Below the pieces are notes generated by a model. That model had not been told where the DNA came from, searched no databases, and worked only from the letters and a program-made list of their open reading frames with translations. Position numbers and translations under genes: made by a program. A DNA stretch of 62,000 bases. It comes from Adiantum capillus-veneris. Its lineage: Eukaryota; Streptophyta; Polypodiopsida; Polypodiales; Pteridaceae. The stretch is from the NCBI GenBank assembly GCA_014529385.2, contig CM043967.1, forward strand, positions 86,417,278-86,479,277. The letters are read 5' to 3'. Shown piece by piece: positions 54,337-62,000 of this stretch. Every line of letters begins with the position of its first letter. Position 1 is the first letter of the stretch.

Positions 54337-54339
<3 letters not shown>
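53192..54339 (+). mobile_element. 5'-truncated LINE fragment (ORF2 C-terminus and 3'UTR)
   Basis: Begins right after 'ctctctct' with agacagttagcgatgcaggg, matching LINE C from about 45290. It codes the C-terminal region with frame breaks: GTKMAFYKEHLLQLSRDGFV, then the zinc segment ICQLCSREPETELHYICHY and [17 protein letters not shown]. Internal tandem duplications (53222-53380) and a fold-back insertion (53871-53917) spoil the frame. The 3'UTR ends with GGTCTCATAGGTC (54283-54295)...gttaatatatcatatcatatcatatc, then (CT)n. Confidence 0.85.
53871..53917. repeat. Perfect 19-bp inverted repeat, 9-nt loop
   Basis: Left arm 53871-53889 starting ccatgtctcccc; right arm 53899-53917 ending ggggagacatgg. 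Absent from the homologous place in the other LINE copies. Confidence 0.9.

Positions 54340-54371
<32 letters not shown>
54340..54371. repeat. (CT)n microsatellite after LINE 3' end
   Basis: CT tract directly after the (atatc)n-like LINE tail. Confidence 0.95.
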
Positions 54372-54374
<3 letters not shown>

Positions 54375-54904
54375 CAAGCTCAACCTCGGATATGTCAACA
54401 CATTGGTAGGCCACCTCCACCTCCTACAAGTCGGCGCCCTCAGGCGGTCAGCGATATAACTTTCATCTATATCTATGTAATCATAATGTGGTGGAAGGGG
54501 GAGCCCTTTACATGTGTTGAGGCAAGGATAGGATTTGATGGCCATCCACCATTCCAGAGGCTTTGAAAGTGTCACACGACCGGCACGGGAACGGGGAAGA
54601 TGTCAATGGCACGACAAAGCTAAAAAGCGCATGTCCATCACGACATGTGAGCAATTTGGAAAATTGTCCATGGACTGGCATTTGCTCGATTTGCCCATCC
54701 AAAACAAAATTTTGAAATTAGGTAGATTTGATATAGATGATTCATCACTGTTCATGCCTATTACCAATTTTACAAGTGTGAACACTGAAGCGGCCAACTT
54801 CCAATAAGCTCCAAGCGTCCAAGACTCCAAGCCTAGATATTTGCCCGGTCGGACAATGTAAAACCTAGTTTGAGTGGTTACAAGTTACAACTTTCGAAAT
54901 AGCA
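54372..54904. other. Gene-free stretch
   Basis: An open plus-strand stretch at 54535-54804 (90 codons) has no recognisable motif; not called. Confidence 0.45.
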
Positions 54905-54966
54905 CTAAGCAGTGAGCACTGAGCAGTGAGCACTGAGCAGTGAGCACTGAGCAGTGAGCACTGAGC
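54905..54966. repeat. 14-bp tandem repeat
   Basis: Four to five copies of gcagtgagcactga. An inverted relative (gctcagtgctca) lies at about 55253-55264. Confidence 0.9.
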
Positions 54967-55946
54967 AAATTTACGTTTTCAGAAAGTCGATTTCTAAGTT
55001 TTTGCTCTCTGGTTATAACTTATAGGCTCACAGAAACAGGATAACGAGTCGTTATCGGCGAGCGCATGCGAACTTCTGCAGAGGTAGCGTGCTAACTTTG
55101 AATTGGGAACCAGCCTCCAGCCTTCCAAAGTTCTAGGGCATTGCACTATGCAGCCTACTGACTCGCTGACTGAGCGCACCCTGGTCCCTGGCCCTTGGGA
55201 GTCGAGAATTAGAGTCGGGAATCCGTGAATCTCAACCTGGTGAGTCCTCACCGCTCAGTGCTCAGGAGTCAGCGTGCCTACACTGTATAGGCTACGAGTC
55301 AACCTACGGCCTCCTGCTGCGTGCATTTGTAAGTTGTGAGCCGGAGTCTCGATCCTCAGAGACTCAAAGTGAGTTGTCACTCGTGACCTTTGTTTTTGCA
55401 CACTTGCAGGAAAGCGACCTACTGTCTAGGCTCTCCACACTTGCGAGCTACTGTCTACAAAGTATATACTTGGGTTTTTGCACACCTGCGAGTCGTGACC
55501 TGGGAGATAGTAAGGTAAGGTTCTTAAGCCTCTGTTTCGAGTTGAAGCTTCAATGTTTATTATCAAGCTGTTGTAGCGACTGGCATGTTTTCAATGGGTC
55601 TTGGCTCTCAAGCTTGACATGAAATTGTATGGTTTAGGCTTAATGAACAGCACTCCTTCAAAAACGTGATTCAAAGCAATAATATACCTGGTCTTTCTAT
55701 TACATCTTGATATCGATACACAATATCTACGCTATGCATTCCAGGTATTTATTTGCTCTTACTTTGTGTTTGTTATTCAACTTTGCACCCATTCGTTGTT
55801 AATTTAAGCTGCTTGGCTAGGTTTTAGTTTTTGCTTTGTAAAGTTTGTAAGATGTTTTCATTGACATTCTCTTTATACAACTAGTGGTGTAGCTTCCATC
55901 ATGGCTTCTTCTCGCCCTTTGAAGAAGACAAAGACTTGAAAAGTCC
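54967..55946. other. Upstream region of the hAT-like gene, no feature called
   Basis: GC-richer to about 55510, then AT-rich. It could contain the 5' untranslated part or intron of the transposase gene downstream; not demonstrable by reading. Confidence 0.4.
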
Positions 55947-58093
55947 ATGGGGTTGCATGCCTTGCCTAAAGAGAGGCAAGGTGACACACTGGAATCATCT
56001 GACCCGGCAATTGGCCAAGGAGAGGTGTCCGAGAGAAAGAGACATCAAAGAGTGTTTCTTGAATCATGGAAAATTGATCATCCATGGGCCTATTGCATAA
56101 TCAATAGCAAGGGGAAAGAGAGGTCCAAATGTAAGTGTTGCACTTCTGCAAACAAAAAGACACATTTTGCGTATGCAGAAGGATCAAAATCTTTGCAGAA
56201 GACTGCCTTGCAGGTTCATGAGAACTCCGATGAGCATCGCGAGGCAAAGGCTATGTGGAAAGAACAGGAAAAGAGAAGCATGGTTCCACTTTCTAAACAC
56301 ATAGCAGAAATGCATGATGCCGAGATGGAAAGAATTGTGACATGCATGCAAATCGCTTGGTATGTATTGAGAAGATTTATGCCCATAGAAGAGTATGCAA
56401 AGCAATGTGGTTTTCAGAAGTTTATGGGTACTCCGAACATGCCAATTGTGAATGAATACTCTTCTTATGTAAGCAAGGATGCTGCGAAAGAATTTGGAAA
56501 GGCAGTTCGCCATGTTTACTTGGAAAAGTTGAAAAGTGATATTTCCAAGAGTCCATGGTATGCATTGCAAGTTGATGAAAGTAGTGGTGTAAGTACTATG
56601 CAGTATATGATTCTCTATGTAACTTACATTGAGAATGCGGGCAATGGAGAAATACGCACAAAGTTTATTGATCCCTTACGTCTAGAAAGTGCTTCTGCGG
56701 AGTCTTTGTTTGATGCATTAGTGAGCTACCTAAAGCTTGTGGACTTGCCAATGCAAAAGTTGGTTGGAATTGCCACTGATGGAGCCACTGTGATGGCTGG
56801 CCAACACACATGGTTGGTCACTAGGTTGAGAGAAAAGGTGCCACACCTTATTAGCTTTCACTGTATAGCTCATCGTCAAGCTCTTGCTGCTGGGGATGCA
56901 TTCAAAACAAACAAGGAGTTTAAGTATGTTGATAAACTTGCAAGAAAGGTCTATGAATGGACCTCTAGATCGGCTAAGAGACATGCATTTTTAGGTGAGG
57001 CTGTAAGAGATGTTGGCATTGGAAGAAGAGGCAAATTGAGAGTGTTAAAAATGCATGATGTTCGTTGGCTTTCAAAGGGACAGGTTATGGTGAGCATTGT
57101 GAGAATTATGCCTGCATTGTTGACCGTACTTAAAAGTGAAGATGCTACCTTGTATGGTTATTTGACAAACTACAAGGTCCAATTTTTGTTTCACTTCTTT
57201 GCCGATGTTCTTGGTGAGCTAAATGTATTGAATTCTAATTTCCAAGAGGAACATCCGGATATTGCAAGCATTGGTTGTCATATTAAGTCAGTTATGGAAA
57301 GTCTTTGTCTTTCCTTTTTTGGAGATATATTTGCTGCTGATACACGCTATATGGAAGATTTTTTGAAAAAGGTGTCTGCTCAAATGGGGTTGATGATTTT
57401 CAAAGATAATGCTAATGTGGTCCATAGCCATTACTTGCACTCGAGACCTATGTATGAAGGAGATGTGGCTGATCCTCGTGAGACATTTGATACAGTGAAC
57501 ACTCTCATTATTTTATTTGTAAAAGCTATCTCCAAACTGTGATGCATGCATTGTGGAATCGATTCAGCAGTGATTTTGATGTATTTGAGGCATCGAAGTA
57601 TTTCTCTCCTAAGGATTATGACGATAATTTGGAGAAGCTTGAGGTTATTTCTAAAGAATGGTTGCAAGTTTTGTGTAGCCACTTTGGAAAAGGATAAAAG
57701 CCACTCATTTGTGAGAAAGAATGCATGAGAGAAAGTAGATCCTTTGTTACAAGGATGAGGAATTGTTTCAAGGGAAAAAGTATGCAAAGTGCTTGGCAAG
57801 AATGTAACAATCATGATTTTTATGAGCAGTCTTTTCCGCAGACTATGAAAATGTGGCGTGCTTTATTGGTTTTGCCTATATCATCGGTTGCTCTTGCGAG
57901 AGAGGTTTTTCCAAGATGAACAAGATAAAGGATAAGTTTCGAAATCAGCTTTTTTTCGATAGCTTGAGTTTGTTGATGTTTGTGGGCTTAAATACCTCAA
58001 AGGTGGAGAAGCCTGAAGAAGTGCTTTGGGGTGACTGTTATGAGGCTTGGAAGGGTATGAAGGATAGGAGAGCTCGATTAGTGACGACGACAT
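55947..58093 (+). pseudogene. hAT-superfamily transposase (ZBED/ZNF862-like), C-terminal lesions
   Basis: 531 codons are open from ATG 55947 to TGA 57540-57542. Then 50 more codons follow in a shifted frame to TAA near 57696, and the C-terminus in further frames to 58093. The N-terminal zinc segment is KCKCCTSANKKTHFAYAEGS with H..S..H about 30 residues later. RNase-H-fold blocks: YALQVDESSGVSTMQYM (first acidic site), GIATDGATVMAG (second) and LISFHCIAHRQALAAG. The C-terminal dimerisation block near 57890-57990 is CERGFSKMNKIKDKFRNQL followed by LLMFVGLN, reached after a 2-nt insertion (gttgct-ct-tgcgag). hAT enzymes move DNA by cut and paste; related genes are sometimes domesticated. With three or more lesions in the last quarter, it is probably inactive. 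I found no convincing terminal repeats. Confidence 0.88.
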
Positions 58094-58439
58094 AGATTGG
58101 TTTCTTGCTTTGATAATTTTTGTTCTTAAATCCTAGTTGCCGGTAAATCTCTTGGTTGTGTCTTTGAAGTAGTGCTGTAATGCAAGAGGCTGTGATTTAA
58201 CTGGTCCTCATTGGATATTTGACTTTGCATCTTGCGATGATTTTATTAGAGCGCGAGTCTTGAACGTGTTGTGTTTCTATTGAATTTAAATCAATTGTTG
58301 TTAGTGTTCTTTTAAAAAAATTTCATTTGTGTAGAATAAACAAGCTTAGACTCGCAGCAAAAAAGTGAAAGTTTCTATGGACTCGGAACAAAACAAAATG
58401 CCATTCCAACGCGATTGGCAAGCTCCAGAATTACATGTC
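58094..58439. other. AT-rich 3' flank of the hAT-like gene
   Basis: No feature recognised. Confidence 0.45.
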
Positions 58440-58572
58440 ACTTGAAATTCTGGGGTGCATGTCCATGGTAGGCAGCGTTAGGATTGGACATGCACCCTAG
58501 AATTTCAAGTCCAATCCTGGGGTGCATGTCCAATCCAGAATTCTTTGAAATTTTGGGGTGCATGTCCAATCC
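58440..58572. repeat. Inverted and direct copies of a ~25-bp unit
   Basis: Unit: gaaattctggggtgcatgtcc (plus aatcc). Forward copies near 58443, 58517 and 58549; one inverted copy at 58482-58509. The first two form a long hairpin, cttgaaattct.gggtgcatg, with one mismatch. Confidence 0.85.
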
Positions 58573-58983
58573 TATTACTAGGCTTCTTCTACGTCCTTTT
58601 CAAAAACGTCTGCTGCTATTAAATACAAATTTTCACTTTGCAATAATTGTGAACTTTTACAGGGTAAAGCTACGACTTTCTACTAGAGAATTAGGAGGAC
58701 ATTTGAAATATATTGTTTCTAGTAGCCCCCCCGCTCCCCCCACAAGAACTACTACCTCTCTCAACCTCTCTCTCTTTTTGCTCTTCCTCTTCTAGCATCT
58801 TTGAGACGAGGTGGCGGTAGACTTGCACTAGGCTTATTTCCTTCCGGCCTCTTCCAAACCCAGCCTGGTGTGGAAAGGAAAGGGGAAGGGCTTACATCCA
58901 AAGGAAAAAGGAAGGGAAGCGTCTCTGAAAAAGAGAGGGTTAGACTAAACAGAGGCCAAGTGCCTTCTTTCTGTTTTCATCTC

Positions 58984-59054
<71 letters not shown>

Positions 59055-59464
59055 TTGCTATCGAAAAGGCTGCTCGACTCTCTCTCACTATGAAAATCTT
59101 AAACCGTTTACCGCGCCCATTTACCACGTTTTGTAGAGAGAGAGTTCAAAATGGGATGCACAGGGAAGAGCGAGGAGGACGAAGGGGAGAGGGGGGATTT
59201 GTATTTAAAATATTATCACGGGTGTAACCTTTGTTATTACCATGTGCATTATCGAACCCATATTAGGCACTTAAACGTTCAAATTTTGGTGTTTCCCCCT
59301 GTTTCGCTTGAGGAAAAAGTTTAAAGTACGCTATATAAACTTTCAAAAAAATGATATTAAAACATGAAACAATAGCTATGGGGATAAATATGAAACTACG
59401 AAGAGCCTGATCCATCCTAAAGTTATGCACGTGCCTCCATGTAAAGCAAGCACTATCAAAGATG
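58573..59464. other. Gene-free stretch with (CT)n
   Basis: (CT)n at 58981-59052 and a C-rich run near 58725-58742. No coding support. Confidence 0.6.
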
Positions 59465-59712
59465 AGAAGCCAAACATGGACGACATCTTCTGTCAAAGCA
59501 TGGGGATGATAAATTGAAGTGTGCCCACATTTTACCAGATGGTAGCACCTATGTTTGTTTCTTGAAGCACTATCTTGTAACAACGTGCTTGAAGCCAAAC
59601 ATGGACAACATCTTTTGTCAAGGCATGGGGATGATAGATTGAAGTGTGCCCACATTTTACTAGATGGTAGCACTTATGATAGTTTCTTGAAGCTCTTCTT
59701 CATAGCACCCTA
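59465..59712. repeat. ~125-bp tandem duplication
   Basis: Two copies starting gaagccaaacatggac (59465 and 59590) run in parallel to 'gtttcttgaagc'. About 90% alike by eye. Confidence 0.85.
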
Positions 59713-59989
59713 GCACTGCGCACAACACAAAACGCTAGCTCCGCTTGCACCCATAATGCTTTATTTCATAAATACTTGCCTCAAAAAATTATAGATATTT
59801 TGTTATCTATTAAATTAATCACTTCTAGTTGATTAACTTAATTTAGCGTTCTTCACAAAATTAGAGAAAGAAAGACGGGGGGAGGAGAGAGATGAATGGA
59901 CGACACAACAATAACTTTTTTTAACTTAAAGTATACAAAATGTTTATGAATCATCTTTAAAAATATCTCTACAAGAAGCATCATCCAAT

Positions 59990-61240
59990 TCTAAAACATG
60001 GCTCCTAAATCAATAAAGAGAGAAATAGAATTGTCGTTTGTGGATGTGTTGGCTTCATTATCTTTGAATTCGTCATCCTCCATTTCATCATCATCATCAT
60101 CATGGCAGTCATCCTCGCTAAGACTTGTGAACATGGGACTTGAATCAATCGATCTCTCTCTCCTCTGTCTCTCTTTCATCCAAAGTAGTAGGTGGAAGAG
60201 GGTCGAACATGGTCTCCACTTCATTAGTGGCAAAAATGGTTCTTCCCCAAGGTGTTATGGGAACTACGAACCAAAGTTTTGGTTGGTGGATTGTTAGGAT
60301 ATAGATAACCTATAGAAGAGAAGCTCAAAATAAGTAACATTAATTGGTATAATTAATGTTCAACCAAATAAGGGTAAAGAAGATAGTCACTCACCCACTC
60401 ACAATTGCATGGCAAAACTAAATTGTCATACCTCTTATGTGATGCACACTAGAGTCCACCTTGTAGAGGCCAGTCTCATGCCGTCTAAACACATTTGCAA
60501 ACCACTTGCACTCGAAGATGAAGGTATGAATGGCTCTAAAATTAAAATTTAGTATCCTTTCAAAAGTCCCATAGTACCTGGTTTCATCGCCACCTGTGTC
60601 AAAGTTGCCCATGATACCACAGACCATGGTGGTCCGTCACTCGTCAATGTGGCGTGTACGAAAGTATCGACCCTTTGACCACATAGAGTTAAAGGAAAGA
60701 CACTACAAAATAAGAAAATATCTTTTATTGGTTACAAATTAAAAAAAACTATACAATATGGTTTAAGTATAAGGTACTCTACCTTTCGTACGCAACCTCG
60801 TGCATACTCCCATTCTTTGTCGGTAATGTCTTCTCCGCGTACTTTTGCTTTGGTCACTCTCTCATGAATCCGCTCAGCACTAATGAGGTATGGGAAACAT
60901 GCAAGGTGTCTAGGCCTTGGGGGTGCCCTCATTCCTCCATGCGCTTGTTTCCATGTTTCCCTCTCATGCAAACGCCTTGCCTTTGCCACTGTCCACAAGT
61001 CCACCCACTTGGTCATAACCTTTGCATTGAGGATACAAAAGTTATTGAGACCATTGGGGATAGATTCATATCCATGATAAATAATTTTTCCTTTCCACTT
61101 GGCAAGTGTGAAGTCATCCTTGCATTCTCCTCGAATGGGATCAACTTGTGCCAAATACTCTTATATGTAAACAAATGCCTCTTGCACAATCCACCCTGCG
61201 TCCATACATGCCTCTGGCTTGGATCGTAGCCCCACAAACT
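59990..61240 (-). pseudogene. CACTA-type transposon protein relic with DUF4216
   Basis: Three minus-strand coding pieces are in order. 61154-60732: a basic segment with PNGLNNFCILNAKVMTKWVD and IHERVTKAKVRGEDITDKEW. 60627-60418: a DUF4216 segment, YYGTFERILNFNFRAIHTFI then FECKWFANVF. 60290-59991: a terminal segment KLWFVVPITPWGRTIF, then EVETMFDPLPP, and in another frame a run of Asp/Glu. DUF4216 is typical of the non-catalytic C-terminal part of plant CACTA (En/Spm-like) proteins. Introns or frame breaks separate the pieces. The catalytic domain and the CACTA ends are not seen. Confidence 0.65.
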
Positions 61241-61330
61241 CTTTGAGAGTCTTTAAAAACCTCTCTAAAAAGAACACCCATCGTGCATGCACTACTCCAC
61301 ATATAGCGATCTCCTCAACCACGTGAACCA

Positions 61331-61517
61331 AGAGAGATAGAGATAGAGAGGGATAGAGAGGGAGAGAGATAGATAGAGGGAGAGATAGAGAAGGAAAGAG
61401 GGAGAGAGATAGAGCGAGAGATAGAGGAGGAGAGGGAGAGAGATAGGGACAGAGATAGAGAGGGAAGGAGGGAGAGAGATAGAGTGAGAGATAGAGATAG
61501 AGAAAGAGGGGGGGGGG

Positions 61518-61581
<64 letters not shown>

Positions 61582-61595
61582 AAGAGGGAGGGGGG

Positions 61596-61645
<50 letters not shown>

Positions 61646-61761
61646 AAGAGATAAGAGAGGGAGAGTAGAGAGGGAGAAAGAGGGTGAAATATAGAGAGGG
61701 AGAGGGAGAAAGAGATAGAGATAGCAAAAGGAGAGTAGAGATAGAGAGATCGGGAGGGAGG

Positions 61762-61811
<50 letters not shown>

Positions 61812-61851
61812 GGGAGGGAGGGAGGGAGAGGGAGAGAGAGAGAGAGAGGGA

Positions 61852-61889
<38 letters not shown>

Positions 61890-61925
61890 ACGGAGGAGGA
61901 GAGAGAAAGAGAGTAGAGAGAGTTA
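61331..61925. repeat. Large compound GA-rich tract
   Basis: Nearly 600 bp of purine on the plus strand: agagatag, (GA)n, gggagggag and G10-11 runs, with local higher-order repeats (for example gagagatcgggagggagggaggg near 61746 and 61806). Confidence 0.95.
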
Positions 61926-62000
61926 AATGGGAGTAGATAAATCTCCCATTGCTCGCTCTCTACTCTATTGCCCTCGTCCTGCCCCTCTCTACGTCTCTAT

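Noticed and set aside
59998-60233. Ser-rich plus-strand frame opposite the Asp/Glu-rich stretch
   Set aside because: It is the complement of the acidic run of the CACTA relic.

Overview
This window looks like nuclear DNA of a land plant that consists almost entirely of transposon debris. Three observations support this. The LTR elements carry initiator-Met-tRNA primer sites of the plant type (TGGTATCAGAGC). Plant-type hAT and CACTA transposase remnants are present. A long stretch between 48.7 and 52.2 kb is decayed PLS-type pentatricopeptide (PPR) coding sequence. The combination of very abundant (GA)n/(CT)n microsatellites, many old LINEs and this PPR style suggests a fern or other seed-free plant, but that is inference. 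I see no intact single-copy host gene. The best host-gene candidate is a MATE-type transporter with recognisable introns, and it is broken.

Layout: 1-1.2 kb, the 5' end of one LINE and an ORF1-only LINE relic separated by (GA)n. 1.2-7.1 kb, a Ty3/gypsy chromovirus-like element with a large internal deletion. 7.1-9.9 kb, a minus-strand LINE (ORF1 plus the 5' half of ORF2). 10.1-15.6 kb, a minus-strand Ty1/copia element with both LTRs (copia-1). 16.5-18.8 kb, a decayed minus-strand hAT transposase. 19.0-25.4 kb, a ~63-bp minisatellite split by a second minus-strand copia element (copia-2). 25.8-26.7 kb, the 3' end of another copia. 26.7-32.8 kb, mostly featureless AT-rich DNA with one decayed MATE exon copy and two hairpins. 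33.3-36.3 kb, the MATE pseudogene. 36.7-48.4 kb, a LINE cluster in which one LINE (about 37.65-48.38 kb) is interrupted by an internally deleted copia (copia-3, 39.2-42.7 kb) and by a 2-kb LTR-like insert packed with hairpins (45.8-47.8 kb). 48.7-52.2 kb, shredded PPR sequence. 53.2-54.3 kb, a 5'-truncated LINE tail. 55.9-58.1 kb, a hAT-superfamily transposase whose first 531 codons are open. 60.0-61.2 kb, a CACTA-type DUF4216 relic. 61.3-61.9 kb, a large compound GA tract.

The most unusual signal is the relation between LINEs and (CT)n/(GA)n tracts. Both recognisable full 5' ends and nearly all 3' ends lie directly against such a tract, which suggests either a microsatellite-targeted LINE group or LINEs that carry and spread the repeat. 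In the same elements a 13-nt motif between ORF1 and ORF2 (GACCTATGRGACC) is the reverse complement of a 13-nt motif conserved in the 3' tail (GGTCTCATAGGTC). Other points worth a second look are the chain of short stem-loops in the 45.8-47.8 kb insert, the exact nesting of copia-3 in LINE ORF2 with the reading phase preserved, and the scrambled PPR array. All calls come from reading the sequence; no database search was run.
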